A stretch of DNA of 64,000 nucleotides from Acanthosepion lycidas (GCA_963932145.1 OZ010574.1:77083643-77147642), one strand, 5' to 3'. Shown: positions 1 to 11,856, numbered from the stretch's first letter. Program-made: numbers and translations. The notes: a model not told the origin generated them from the letters alone.

Positions 1-244
1 ATAAAAGAAAAAAAAGAAAAAGACATTACATTAGGCATGACTTAATTCCTTAACATATTGAATATTAATGGTATCGACACAATCCCCTGAAGACTTTGTA
101 GGTGAACTGAAACTTATTTTGTGGAATTGGAGATAATGAAAGGAACCATAAAATCTGTCTGAATAGAAGCATTAAACATTTACATTAACTCTTATTTACC
201 ATAAAGTCTGGAATGATTATTTTAAATTATAACTCATCTGGTTA

Positions 245-540
245 TTACATGTAACTTAGATTAAGGTTAAGTTTGGCTTCTTTTACAGTATATCAACCTC
301 AATGGGTTATTTAATCTCAACAATTTTATTGCTGGTAATTTTTTTTACTTCCAAAAATGTATTGTTGGTATTGAAACCTATTTTTAAACTTTCATAGTTT
401 TGACCCCAGTTTGGGGGTTAACTATTTGCCCATAGCTGGGACCCTAACAGGTGCTACCACCCCGAGTCAGGTTGGACCTGGGAACACCAGCAATTAAGAG
501 GTGGTTCCACACTCCTCAAAACCTCCTGATCACAGGTCTC
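245..540 (-). repeat. SINE-like repeat with LINE-type 3' tail, copy 1
   Basis: About 290 bp that is recognisably the same unit as 3325-3640. Shared parts, read on the plus strand, are a block with ATATCAACCTC and GAGTTATTTAA-like sequence, several GTATTGTTGGTA-like segments, then a block with CCATAGCTGGGACCCTAACA and GCAATTAAGAGGTGGTTCCA. The outer block of about 65 bp also matches the 3' end of the LINE at 8622-9480. I take the orientation from that LINE. No clear tRNA head was found, so calling it a SINE is inference. Confidence 0.5.
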
Positions 541-700
541 GTTGCCAGATGTAATTTATCGTCCTACCCAGGATGTGTATGTAGTTTATCATCATGTCCA
601 GAATGGCTTGGATTATGATAAAGGATGTAAGGCTTCTTTTATGTGGTGGGGGATTTTTTATATTTAAAAATAGTACATTTTTTTTAAATAATTTTATAAT

Positions 701-772
<72 letters not shown>

Positions 773-1744
773 CTTTTTAAAAAGCTATTTGAAGTGCTGC
801 TGTAGATACAGCAGCACTTCAAATAGCTTTTTTTTTTGTCTGGAACTAGTTTTTACTTTTCTAAGAAAAAAGATGTGTTTATTTAACAATATCAGCCCTT
901 AAAAGAGACTTCAATTGTTAAATCTCTGAAATCCTGACCAAATTTTTGAAATGCTCGATGTGATGTTTGTACAATTAAATGGATGTAAAAACTGTTGAAA
1001 ATCAAGTATTACAAGTTGATTTTGTATGAAATCAAATTGATTTCTCTTTCAAATGATACAAACTTTTACAATATTTATTTTCTACATGATTTTAAAAAAT
1101 CCAAAACTTTTACAAAAACAAAAAAATTAAAATTTCTGGCATCTCTAATTGATTGTGTGATGGGTATTAATGTTATGTATTCAAATAGTGGCTCATTCAG
1201 GAGCTCCAAACAGGACAGTAAGCATGTGAATCTTGCAGGTACATTTGAACACTTCCAACCTTTAAGGGTAAAATCTATACTTCACCAAAAAGAAAAAAAA
1301 AATCTCTTAATTTCCTGGGGGAAATGTTGCGCGTACGCGTGCGTGCGTGTGTGTGTGTGTGGAATGTTCAATTGGACATAGGAAACACAGGGCAGCTCAT
1401 CAGATAAATAGATAAGCCAATCTATTAAAATCCCACAAACTTTTGAATGATAGGCCAGAAAATAAAAGTAAAATTTAAGACAAACTTAAAAAGCAAAAAT
1501 TCATCTTAATGACAAGAAATGTATTGTGTAGACAAGTTAGCAGTCACCTCTTTTCATTCTGAAAACAAAATCCAAAACCTTATGCCTGATCTATTCATTT
1601 GAAGGGCATGACAAAAAAAAAAAGCAAAATAAAAAGCAGCACTATAATAAATTATGCTCACAATCTAGGTATTTATTTAAATTTTACATTTAAGAATGTA
1701 TTACAGTTTTGAGTTGTGAACGATAAGAAATCATCATTACTTAC
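541..1744. other. Intron-like AT-rich stretch left of MOV10L1 exon 3
   Basis: Contains a (CA)n(TA)n microsatellite at about 701-770, a perfect hairpin at 779-832 and a short (CG/TG)n tract near 1331-1362. No exon of MOV10L1 or any other gene is visible here; this is presumably intron 3. Confidence 0.5.
779..832. repeat. Perfect 26-bp inverted repeat with 2-base loop
   Basis: Arms of 26 bases (left arm core GCTATTTGAAGTGCTGCTG) pair without mismatch around a GA loop, directly after a long (TA)n tract. The loop is too short for a microRNA precursor. The ends are A5 and T5. It may be a tiny foldback element or a strand-switch product. Confidence 0.85.
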
Positions 1745-2080
1745 TTTGCATTGCATGAAATATTAACATAGGCAGCCTTAGTAGGAAGCAGGATGAGTTT
1801 TCCCTTTACTTCCTCAGTGGATCCAGAGGCACCCTTGGAACTTGCCAGGAATTCTTTTATCACTTTTAAACTGTCCACATGAAACTGAATATTTTCAGCA
1901 GGCAACTGGATTTCTAGTAAAGTTTGTGGATGGTTGCCATTGTTTCGAATCCACATAGTAAGTGATTTGTGCTCATCCAGAGACAGACAACCAAAGTCAG
2001 AGATTCCACTGATGACAATTCCTTCCTTGTCACGTAAAAGGTCAGCCAAATAGTTGCTGTGAGGTGGGCCATCCATTTGA
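1745..2080 (-). CDS. MOV10L1: MOV10L1-like RNA helicase, coding exon 3
   Basis: Third coding exon, 112 codons, phase 2 at both ends. A run of more than 20 T followed by AAG forms the acceptor; the first base completes an Asn codon with the AA left by exon 2. The donor is AAA/GTAAGT at 1744. The residues SDFGCLSLDEHKSLTMWIRN and GNHPQTLLEIQLPAENIQFH match the MOV10L1 segment that reads THFGTL...KTMVIWIENKGDIPQNL in human, the Ig-like/beta domain that precedes the helicase. The helicase domains are not in the window and must lie beyond position 1. A second in-phase AG lies 21 bases into the exon, so a slightly shorter splice form is possible. Confidence 0.9.
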
Positions 2081-2082
2081 CT

Positions 2083-2113
<31 letters not shown>

Positions 2114-2384
2114 TTTAAATTAAAAAAATAAAATTAAAAATATTTCACAAAAGAACCCTGTTGGTATCATCATTAGATGATATCTAGAGTGTACACACAC
2201 ACACACACAACACAGAGGTATGTCAGATATTTGGTAATACTTTAGCAGGTGATAAATAGAAACATGGTATGTGGCATATGCTAAATTTTAACATTCATTT
2301 CTCTTTGACATATCAAAAGGATTAAAACAGTAGCTTTTAGTCTGATAGGAAATGAAAAGGTATGCAGTGTTCATGTCAGTAACT

Positions 2385-2900
2385 GTCCAACTTGGAGACT
2401 GACAGCTTCTTGAAAATGTTCAGATTAACAAGAAGAATGTCAACGAACACTATAGACGTACCAACAGTGATATGCACCAAGTTCATGTCATCTTTGATGG
2501 TTCTGGGGGTTGTGAGTAACAATGTCCATGTGATGCCGCCATTTCTTGCAGGTTTTCAGCATCAGTCTCACCATATAAGAAGCACTAGGTGTGGTATCTA
2601 GCCCTGGATGGAGAGATTGGCTTTCTCCAACAAAGCCAATGCGACCTAGAGGTGACTGACAGAAAATTTTCACACTCCTCTCAACCTACGTTCACTTCTA
2701 AAATGACCTCTCAGCACTCTTGATTTGAATCACTGGACTACTACATCTGGGACATTGTTGAGAAAAAAGACGAAATAACAGAATACCAAGGATTCTTTGA
2801 AAGTTGTCGTCATTGACGTAATAGACATATGAATGAGAACCTGACCCAGGAATACTGTCACATCTAAAACTAATTTTATTAAATAAATTTTTCCCAAACA
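2385..2900 (+). pseudogene. Tc1/mariner-superfamily transposase fossil
   Basis: Broken C-terminal part of a DNA-transposon transposase in the second intron of MOV10L1. The readable segments are TKFMSSLMVLGVVSNNVHVM, which matches the catalytic-domain strand found in IS630/Tc1/mariner proteins (usually ...VMVFGVVSSDGHVMPPHFF), and a later piece LDLNHWTTTSGTLL resembling PDLNPLDYFVWxxL. The reading frame shifts and stops several times, and no terminal repeats were found. It is inactive. Confidence 0.65.
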
Positions 2901-3324
2901 TGTGCATATTTTTTTTTTTTTGTTTAAATAAACTGCTTTTTCTACTGAATTAGAATTTGTTCAAAATTATCTGACAACATTATATAACTAAAAACAAACT
3001 ATTGATAAAGCTTTTTAATACAACCCTACCAACCGGTCTTTGCTTATTTTCTTTTTTTGCCTGTGTTAGTATTTAAGTACTGGTATTGTTTTCTCCTTAG
3101 TTCTTGCTGCCTCACAATTGTTCTGACAGAAACTGAGTACCAATTTCAATGTAGTCTTTTTGTGGTGTTTCATTGGTTAGTATAATATATATATATATAT
3201 ATATATAATAAAAATATAGTTTTAAGGAATACTATATGGGTAAAAGTGCTCAATATCAGGATAGAGTGAAAGCAAATATAAAAGTGGACACTGAAGCCAA
3301 TAGTTGCATTCAAGGATGAAAGAC

Positions 3325-3640
3325 GGCTGGTTGGTTAGTTTTGTTTAGCAGCATATCAACCTCTATGAGTTATTTAATGCCGAAATCTATATATTTTAAA
3401 CACAATTTTATGGCTTCAACTACCAATAAAATGTATTATTGGTAATTCTACTATAAATATGTAGTGTTGGTAATTTTTTTTATATAAAAAATGTATTGCT
3501 TGTATTTTCATACTTTCATAATGTTTTTTTTTTTTTTTTTGAGGTGGGGAGTTCCCTATTTGTCCATAACTGAGATCCTAACAGATGCTACCATGTTGGA
3601 GCAATTAAGTAGTAGTTCCACGCGCTGCAAAGCAAAAATA
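3325..3640 (-). repeat. SINE-like repeat with LINE-type 3' tail, copy 2
   Basis: Second copy of the unit at 245-540, with the same block order, and carrying the LINE-type terminal block GTTTAGCAGCATATCAACCT at its left end. Just left of it, 3240-3320 resembles, on the opposite strand, sequence near 55700-55760, so the two repeats are abutted or nested. Confidence 0.5.
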
Positions 3641-3675
3641 CGACGTTACTTAAAAATTGAAAACCGGAAAGAGTA

Positions 3676-4110
3676 ACATTATTTACATTATTCGGACTAT
3701 TGTCCTCATCTTTGTCGCCATATTTATTACAACGTTTTGGCCGTTGTACGCTCCGACCTTCTTCAGGTGATTGGAATGTCGAACTGAACCCTTTATTTTG
3801 CTCAAGGACACATGGCACAGTGGATAAAGACGTTGGTTAGATCCAGTGACAGGACCCAAAGAGTGCGAGTTCAATACCCGGTTAAGGCAGTGGAGAACTT
3901 TCAGAGGGAAATTAACAGGAGATAACTGATAACGGACATCCATTAAAAACATGGTACGTGGAACTAGAACAGTCTACCTCAGTGAGCGAAATAAAGGGTT
4001 CAGTTTGACATTCCAACCATCTGAAGAAGACCGGAGCATACAACGGCCAAAACGTAATAAATATGGCGACAAAGATGAGGACAATAGTCCAAATAATGTA
4101 AATAATGTAC
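3676..4110 (+). repeat. tRNA-derived SINE with an inverted extra tail
   Basis: The central unit starts near 3808 with a tRNA-like head: an A-box-like GGCACAGTGGATAAAGACG and a B-box-like GAGTTCAATACCCG. A body and tail run to about 4110. The tail (about 3988-4110, including GGCGACAAAGATGAGGACAA) is repeated in reverse at 3676-3805, giving arms of about 120 bp flanking the head. Other copies lie at 47417-47745 and 54010-54230. The head resembles a tRNA used as a Pol III promoter. Confidence 0.75.
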
Positions 4111-4700
4111 ATTTCAGAAATATAGACAGATACGAAAAGAGTAAATAAAAATATACAGTATAATAAATAAATAATAAAAAACAAGTAAAATAAATTAATC
4201 TAAATGCACCCAAATAAATAAACTAACAAACCGATCCCGATGAATTAACCATTAAAAAAAAAAAAAACAAATAAAGATAATCAATCCAAATAAATACATG
4301 AAGTAATAAAAAAATTAAAAACTGCTCCCGCCAAAATAATAGAATAAACTACAACAATCAACTCCAAAACTGAATAAATAATTTTATCTTCCCAAACCAA
4401 AACTATTAAAGCAATATAAACAAATTTTTGCTACATTAATGAAAACACCAATTAAAATAAAAAAAATTAAAAAAATGTAAGATATAAAAAAAAAATAAAA
4501 TAAAAATAAATATAAACAAATAAAAATAATGACAAGCAAAATAATTTAACCCAAATAAATAAATAAACGACTTCCAGCAAAATAACCGCCAAAACAGATT
4601 ACCCACAATGCACCACTGACCCGTATATATAACTGAATATTGCTTAGATGCCTTTCATGCAATAAATGAGGCCCCCATGTAGAAATTTATTAACTACTTG
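4111..4700 (+). repeat. 3' end of an RT/GIY-YIG-type retroelement
   Basis: Low-complexity AAATAAAT-rich sequence ending in a more unique block (ACCCACAATGCACCACTGAC, then ATATATAACTGAATATTG). It matches the end of the repeat at 55310-55690, where a protein-coding fragment of the retroelement lies directly upstream. I therefore read it as that family's 3' untranslated end. Confidence 0.45.
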
Positions 4701-4794
4701 TACATAAAATTCACTATTTACTTCATATTATGTAAAAATTATCCAGTTTTCATTTTATAAAATTTTATAGTGACCAAAAAAAAATAAAAAAAAA

Positions 4795-4885
4795 AAAAAA
4801 AAGCTAGGAGCTCCACAGCCATTGGAAATAGAAAATTATATTATGTATAGGTGACAAAACATTCACACCACCCTGTACATTAGTG
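4795..4885. repeat. Small dispersed repeat, copy 1
   Basis: Shares the order of motifs ATATTATGT, GGTGACAAA and CACCACCCTGTA with 38055-38140. The family is unknown. Confidence 0.4.
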
Positions 4886-5231
4886 AAAATGAAAAATCCC
4901 ACTGGTTATTAAAAAAATAAAAAGATTTAACTTTTGATTTCACTGCATGTACACTAAGAATAAAAGCAGAAAGATAATTTAGACAACCATACAACAAAGC
5001 TCTGAAGAAAATGCTTATAAATAAGCATCAATTCAATCTGGATGTCCTAACCCATATCTTATGACTATTAGATAGAAAACAACAGAAAAACTAAGTATAT
5101 ACAACAGCTTCAAATTAGAATTTTGAATATAAATTAACATTGTTCAATTAAACAAATGAAAATAAAGTTTTATCTTATGCAAAGATTTTTCAAATTTATA
5201 AAAAATTAAATGTGACTAACACCAAACTTAC

Positions 5232-5676
5232 TTTCTAGGATTTCGGGATAAACGAGAAACTGATGTTGCCCTCCAACTACACTTTCCCTGATTACTCTCA
5301 ATGGCCGTGCAGATCACTTGTTCCTTTCGTTGTGCCCGAAATCCGCCAGTGCATGCCTTCAGATAAAAAAAGATCTCCTTGTTAATGTAGCCATGATCCC
5401 TGAGGACAGCTGTCACCTCCCCAACAAATTGCTGCTGACGAAGAGGCTGCACATCAAATGCAAGGACCTCAGAATTGCTTTCCCTTAGATCAACAGTCAC
5501 CCAGTCACCCATCTCAGGTAAGTAACCTTTGACACAGTTCTCTAGTTTAAAGGGAATGTCATCATTGATCAGGCCTTCACCATTATGAAACAGTGTAATT
5601 GTGCCGACTCCAGGTGCAAGATCTTCAAGCACTTCAGAAATATTGTTACCATGAGCATTTTTCATTTCTGATTCAA
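5232..5676 (-). CDS. MOV10L1: MOV10L1-like RNA helicase, coding exon 2
   Basis: Second coding exon, about codons 132-279. It begins after a T-run and CAG acceptor; the leading TT completes the valine codon split from exon 1, so the phase joins. It ends at AAA/GTAAGT in phase 2. The protein holds two more repeats of the N-terminal beta-module: GVGTITLFHNGEGLINDDIP with a following GDWVTVDLRESNSEVLAFDV, then VGEVTAVLRDHGYINKEIFF followed by CSWRATSVSRL. The latter lines up with human MOV10L1 segments ending in YVWRALCMTLV. The modules probably contribute to RNA or partner binding ahead of the helicase core; that role is inferred. The flanking introns hold only repeats and AT-rich sequence. Confidence 0.9.
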
Positions 5677-7037
5677 CTGAAAAAAAAAAAAAAAAAAAGT
5701 TCTTATATTTAGGGTTTACAATCATCAACATGGATCAAAGTACAACACATTTTCTTTGATGGTGAATATAGAAAGTTTGAATGAAAACTGTATAATCTGA
5801 AAAATCAAAGTAAACTTCTATTACATTCAATTACAAAAAAATTGGTCTTAAAAAAAAATCAAAAGTTGAATTTAGAGACAGAAACTTTATTTAATAATGT
5901 TAGTTATGAAATATCTTGTTTATTTATACAACCCAGGGTCAGGATTAATGATACAAAACCATCAAAACTTTCCTGACACTATCGAATAAGGCAAGTGTTA
6001 AGTATATTTAAATAACAGACTCTTAAAAGAAACAAAACACCATCATCATATCCAATTGAACTATAATTTACCACCAAATATATTTTATGAAAAAGGAAAC
6101 AATTTTCTTAAGTTAAAAAGCAAACAACATTTAGCAACTGCAAATTTGATCAAGCAATTAGATTCCATGTGAAAAATAAGTTTCTTGTCAAGGATTAATT
6201 TAAAATTGTGTTAGGATCAAATAAACAGTATAAAAAACCTTCCTCAGATAATGTTGATTATGAATATAATAGATTGAATCAAATATTTTCCATTTTTGTT
6301 TATCAACTTTCATCTAAAAGAATGGAAAAAAGGACAATTACATTTTATTCAATTGTATATTCATTATTATTTGCAATGACTTCTTGCCACTTATCAAGCA
6401 GCTCCGATACATTTTGAGTAAAATTCCACAGGTTTTGATGTGAAAAGGTTTTCAATGAATTCTTGAATTTCATTTTCAGTAGAGAAAATTTCTCTCAAAG
6501 AGTGTTGCATCAACTGAAAAAGCAATAATCAGTTGGTGCAAGATCAGTAAATATGGTGGATGCGTTAGAACAGGCCAACTAAGTTCCAAAATTTTTACCT
6601 GTGTTATACTTGCTGTATGCAGCCTTGTGTTTTCGTAGAGGAAAACGTTTTTCTTTTAATCTACTGTGTACATTGGCTTGCAAAATCTAAGTTCTGTTAG
6701 TGTAATCTAAATTTATTCTTAACTACTGTGCATGATTAGGAGCTAGTGATAAATTTGTCATAGCAATTGGTTCCCAAAAACGGAAATCACTTATGACTCA
6801 GCAAAGGACATCTGAAAAGTAAGGTACTAACATTTAATGAGACATGTTTCTTACTATAAAAATAAGACCATGTCAATATGCAACCAGTATTACCCTGTTT
6901 CTTTTCTGCATTAATCTTAATGATGATATAGTTCTATTAGTACATGAACAAATACCATCCTCAAAGAACTTAGTATCAATGTCAGCAAAATGCACTGATA
7001 CAAGGGAGGATAAAAAAAACAAAAAAAGAAAACTTAC
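5677..7037 (-). other. MOV10L1 intron 1
   Basis: GT-AG intron between coding exons 1 and 2. The right half is unremarkable AT-rich sequence; the middle holds a decayed mariner transposase piece (6330-6690). Its 3' end is a homopolymeric T-run that serves as the polypyrimidine tract. Confidence 0.8.
6330..6690 (-). pseudogene. mariner transposase fossil, C-terminal part
   Basis: Minus-strand translation gives pieces typical of the mariner C-terminus: a degraded NTRLHTASITQVKILELSW (normally DNARPHTA...L), LTHPPYLLILHQLI (normally PHPPYSPDLAPTDYHLF), and LDKWQEVIANNNEYTI (normally LPERWQKVIDNNGEYI). Several stops and frame changes break it. It lies in the first intron of MOV10L1. No terminal inverted repeats are evident. 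Confidence 0.75.
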
Positions 7038-7431
7038 CTATTTTGCCATTCTCTCTTCTTTTTACTGCTTCTTCTTCTGCATGATCTTCATCATCTGACC
7101 ATTTAGAAAGAATAACAATTTGATCAGCATACCACCCTCCCTCACGATGCTGTCGGCTAGCTATCACAGATACTTCATCCCCCTCTCGGGGGCGTTGCTT
7201 TCCAACAACAACATTGTATGAGAAGTAGACATCGCCATCCACCAAGCCATGGTTGCCAAACAAGTTTGTGATTTGTCCATTAAAAGTGCGAGTGTTCTCT
7301 TCTCTACATTTTGTACGTTCCCAGCTGGCTGATCGAACAACAGCACCATCTACAGAACTAGTAAAAGACTGGCGGCGAGGGACATCCTCCTTCCACAAAA
7401 AGTTGGCAATCTTTGTTATTGCATTAAACAT
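7038..7431 (-). CDS. MOV10L1: MOV10L1-like RNA helicase, coding exon 1
   Basis: First coding exon of a MOV10L1/Armitage-family protein, an SF1 RNA helicase that in animals handles piRNA precursors in the germline. The reading frame starts MFNAITKIANFLWKED, which resembles the start of vertebrate MOV10L1 (a short amphipathic helix followed by a variable linker). It continues with a small beta-rich, cold-shock-like module (TRTFNGQITNLFGNHGLVDG, then VYFSYNVVVGKQRPREGDEV) that matches the human N-terminal module in order. The exon holds 131 codons plus one base and ends at a GTAAGT donor. Just upstream of the ATG, on the minus strand, a TTTCTAG acceptor-like site suggests a separate 5' UTR exon. 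Recognition rests on remembered similarity over three consecutive exons, so the family call is firm and the symbol is by orthology. Confidence 0.88.
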
Positions 7432-8620
7432 TATTTACAATCTAGAAATAAATAAAAAATAAAATGATAATTAATTGGAAGAGAGATTTTTGTGTGATGT
7501 CATATCAGCAATGAGACAATCACTATTGTCATTGCCTTTACCATCTAGGAAATACATTAACCCTAAGACACCTGTGGTACCATTTTAAGATACCAATTTA
7601 GAAACTAAATATAAACAGACACTGAAATCTCTTGCCCACAAACTGTGGTACTCTATATAACAAGCATCACTGCCATCTTGGGAACAGCTATGAAACTAAT
7701 TTTTGTAAATCTATTTTTGTGTTCTGACTTCCTTAGATTAAAATGCTATTTGATTCACTGCCACAGTAAAAAGATCCAGGATAAAGTTTCTCAAAAAAGC
7801 TCATCATTCACTCCAAGAACAAAGAAATTTCTCAAGACATCATAGCAACTATTATTAACTGATTATTATGCTTGTAAAATACAAATACTTGTACAAATAA
7901 ACATACTGAAAAAGACCAATGTTAAGGCTTCTATGATTATATTGTTTTTTTTTTGTATGTTTTAACATAAGCCTAGTTTGGATGATGTTGGGTATCTACA
8001 CAAATTATTTCCATTGTTAAATCACTGAATTATTGTCTGTTTAAAAAGGAAAAAGACAAAACATACAGTGCCATTAATAGTATCATACTCATAAATTTCC
8101 CTTTGAAAACCATTTTTTTTTTCAAATTTATATAAGCATAAATTTTCACATCATTTATATTGAAAAGTTATCAAGTAAAAACAAAGACACTACAGAAGAT
8201 TCATTAAAATAAAAATAAAAAATTAAAATTAAGTCACCTGGACTCCAACTACTGACAATGGAATACCATATTTGATGACATCTAACCAACCTACATTTAG
8301 AGTATTATAAAACATTACTCTATTTCACAATTGACTACAGTGCTTTTTCATTAACCCTACTTAGTAAAATATAACTTTTCAAACCTTGGTCAGTGAATTA
8401 ATTTTCTATTAAATATACTCTCCCATTAGCTGTTGCAATGAAAGAAAGCAGAATTGTGATAAGGGAAGGCAATCTAGAGTTTTCTATGAAGAAGTCATTC
8501 CCAAACTTTGGTTTCTTGTCTTCAGAATTTGTTTACTCTAGATGTTTTGCTGGTTAGGAATTCTTCACTTTGGATTAACTTCTTTTAGTCTTCTGCAAAT
8601 TCTCTTGCATTCTTTTGTTG
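7432..8620. other. Region upstream of MOV10L1 coding start
   Basis: AT-rich sequence that should hold the 5' UTR exon(s) and promoter of the minus-strand MOV10L1 gene. I see no strong TATA box or CpG-rich patch and no repeat I can name. Confidence 0.4.
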
Positions 8621-8621
8621 C

Positions 8622-9480
8622 AGGTTGATTGGTAAGTTAGATTTTGTTTAGCGGCATGTCAACTCTGATGAGTCATTTTACACCAACCAGATGAATACAT
8701 ATTAGATATACTTTTCTCTTTTCCAATAGTTTGGTAGCTACAATTCATTTTAAAAAGATTGTTTAATTTGTCATTTTGAACTGTTTAATCCAGTCTCTCA
8801 AATAATCATACATAAACAATTTTTAAAGGAATTTAAGAATTCCTATTTCTTATATCTGGTCAAGGTCAACATTTTTAAACAATGGTTTTATATTTGTGAC
8901 ACTGTAGTATTTACTACATTTAAACTGATAGTTTTTACATTCAATCAGAATGTGCTTAACTGTCAATGTGAGTGTAATGAGTGCATTCAGCTCTTAATAG
9001 GTGTACATGAGTTAGTCTTGTATGCCCAATACAAATTCTGGTTAGTTTCCTCGCTTTGCCCCTTTTAGCACCCTTGTTTTCCTGTCTAACACTTGGTGTT
9101 TATAAAGTTTGTTTTCTAGGAATGTGTTCCATATTGCTTGCCATTTGCTTTTTATACAGTCAATTTTATTTTTAAAATCTGTATATGGAATTTTTATATT
9201 AGTCATTTGCATGTTACAGGATTATTTTTTTTTTGCTAATTCATCTACTTTATCATAAACCCTTTTTATGCCAAAACAATGGAATTTTTGTAATTTCACT
9301 AGGTTGTTATAAATCTCCAGCATGTCTGCAATGTAAGGGTTATTAGCTGTTTTTTTTCTTTTCAGGCAACCAGAGAGGATAGACAGTCTCTAAATATCAC
9401 AAACTGCTGCTCTACTGAGTTTAGTATAGTCAGGGCATCTACTATGAAAGCCAGAGATCTTTTTTAGATGAAAATCTTAG
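8622..9480 (-). pseudogene. I/jockey-type LINE fossil, C-terminal region and 3' end
   Basis: Minus-strand pieces read KIPYTDFKNKIDCIKSKWQA, then a stretch like GHTRLTHVHLLR...C, then a cysteine-containing tail and a KYY...NIKPLF segment. This order (RNase H-like end, the GHTRLTH motif, a terminal zinc-knuckle-like segment) is typical of I-clade LINE ORF2 C-termini in molluscs and insects. It is decayed by stops and frame changes. The last 65 bp are shared with the repeats at 245-540 and 3325-3640. Confidence 0.6.
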
Positions 9481-9489
9481 CTCGATTAG

Positions 9490-10518
9490 AAATCTACAGG
9501 TGATGGTCATGGAGCAGATGTCCAAAGGTAAAATTAATTATCTTATTAATTACTCTCCACAATATTCCTTTGTATCCTAAATTTGGTTAAACACTCCCAG
9601 CCATTCCTATACACCACTACCCTTTCAGTACAATTAATTTCATTGGTTTAGGTCTCTCTCATATAGTCACTATTAAGATGTACCCCACTACTTACATGAT
9701 TTGATAATCCACCATGAAATCTTGCTCAGAAATATTTGTTGGCATTTTTCAAAAATGGCCCCCCCCACGCTTTTTGCATGAGCAAAATTTAAAATTATTG
9801 GACTTAATCTATCATTTGAAACAAAGATTTCCATTGATAAAATCTAGATGCATTCTAGAGATTTCAAAACCTCATTTTCTAAATTGAAAAAATAATTAAG
9901 TACCTCAATTTCTTAAATAAGCCCTTAGCAAGTTCAGAGATTTTTTTTTTTTTAATAGAAAGAGCCTATAATCAATGACTTGTGAAATTATTTTTTATTA
10001 TAGTGTTTTTGGCTGACTAAGCAAGAATAAGTGGTTTGCAAAAAAGATTCAGATTTAAATATGAACATTTTACCTCAGGATCTATAGAATGTTTCAGCAG
10101 TGGAGAAGAGAAAAAGAAAAACATTTCTAGGGATTTTTGATGCTTTCACTTGCTTAATTCACAAGATGCATTTTAATAACAAGTAATGTTAATTAAATGA
10201 AAAAAAAAAAAAAAACATTGTAATTTTCACTTGAAAAATCCACACTACTTGCAGTGTCATGGTATTACAGAGTTAGGCTTGGTACACAGGAGGTTTATGG
10301 AGTCTGGATAAATATTAACTTTCCAGATACCTCGGTTTTGTACATTAGCTTCACACCACAAGATATTGTTACGGTATTTTGGGGGTTGGGAGTGAGGTGT
10401 TTGATATGTCAACAGACATGATGACTCTTTAACAATGTGTAATAGCCCACTTTCAATTTTGAAATAAACATGAAAAGTTTGTATTTTTGATTTTTCATCT
10501 CAAACTTATTGTATATAT
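9490..10518. other. Unassigned AT-rich stretch
   Basis: No gene or named repeat seen; only short A/T and C-runs. Confidence 0.4.
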
Positions 10519-10523
10519 AGATC

Positions 10524-10766
10524 TGTTGTAGAGTAGGGCTTGGTGTACTTCCTGCTCTTCCCTACTACTGTGACAATGGATTGCTCCTATTTATATGGCA
10601 AGTAAGCACATTAGAGGAGGATCTGAGTTGTATTTGATTTATTCATTTTTCCATTCTATGTATGAGTATTTAATAAACCTTTTCTTGGTTTCCTATACCT
10701 AGTCTACTATTTCTTCCATATTCTCTATGACATTTCTATTCTTGGCTATCTTGAACAAAGACAACA
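10524..10766 (+). repeat. 5' LTR of the 10.5-13.4 kb element
   Basis: Pairs with 13175-13413; shared blocks include CCTACTACTGTGACAATGGA and TCTATGTATGAG.ATTTAATAAACCT, the latter holding a polyadenylation-like AATAAA. Confidence 0.8.
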
Positions 10767-11819
10767 TTGGTGACAAAGTCTTCAATTTCACACCTAAATA
10801 AAAGATTTAAAGACAGTAATCCTGCAGCAATAATGACAACTGTAAGAAAAACAAACACAAATGATATTGTTACTCATACAAAAAATAAACAAGACAGGAA
10901 CAAATGTCTTGTTTACTCCAGACAATGCAACAAATTCAATAGGAGAGTTCACATATAGAGCTGAAGAAGGCTATACCTACAAGGCGTACTTCAGAAGGTA
11001 TGAAGGAATCTTCAAGAAAGACTTAAGTATGACCAGATGAGAAAAAGGTATAACTGCTTTTAAGGAAGCTAGGACTTGCAGAGCATATAAAGTACTGTAA
11101 CTACATTTTACCAAACAAAAAATAAAAAAAAAAAAATCTCAAAAAACACCAATTTTGACCAGACAGCAACTATGCTTTCTAAAATGTTTGGAGAGAAAAG
11201 TTTATTTTTCTATACATTGGCACTGTTTCAATTTAACAAAAAAATGACTTGAGGGTGATTTCATTACATATGCAGGAGTAGTAAACAGAGAATGTTAAAA
11301 ATTTAAATCATACAAAATATCCCCTGACCAGTTTATACGTTTAATTTTTGTAAAAGGGTTGACTTCTAGTAAGGACTAAAATACATTCGTGTATCCTTTC
11401 AAAGCTAGACAACCAGAAATTATATTGCAAAGCATTGTAGAAGAATGTCAACAGATATTAAATCTTAAACATGATACCAACAAAATTGAAAGTAAAGCAG
11501 TAGACATTCAGACGGTTAAATGAGAAAGAAAAAAGTAAAAAGGTAACGATTGTAGAAGCTGCATAAAAAAATTCCCTGCTGTTTTTTTGGGGGGGAGGTT
11601 TAATAAAATGCACAAAGGCCAAAGCAAGTTTATATCTAAAAGGAGACCTTCCAGTTTTTAAACCTAAATGCACTATTCCATATGGCATGATAGATGTGAT
11701 AAACCATGAACAAGATAGACTAGACAACCATTTCCTCATCCAAAAAAGGAATTCCAGTGCACACCGCGAACCAACTACCATTTTATTAAATCATAACTTC
11801 AAAATGGAATTTTTATCTT

Positions 11820-11856
<37 letters not shown>

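Larger units (their letters stand above)
2081..5231 (-). other. MOV10L1 intron 2, repeat-filled
   Basis: GT-AG intron of about 3.2 kb. It holds a mariner-type fossil, a short (TA)n tract at 3181-3206, two SINE-type repeats, an inverted SINE tail, the 3' end of an RT/GIY-YIG element and a small unnamed repeat at 4800-4885. The acceptor uses a pure T-run ending in AAG rather than the usual CAG or TAG. Confidence 0.75.

Noticed and set aside
594-902. Open frame through the (TA)n tract
   Set aside because: Its middle is a microsatellite translation (YIYIYI) and a hairpin; no domain.
2488-2907. Minus-strand open frames
   Set aside because: Shadows of the plus-strand mariner fossil.
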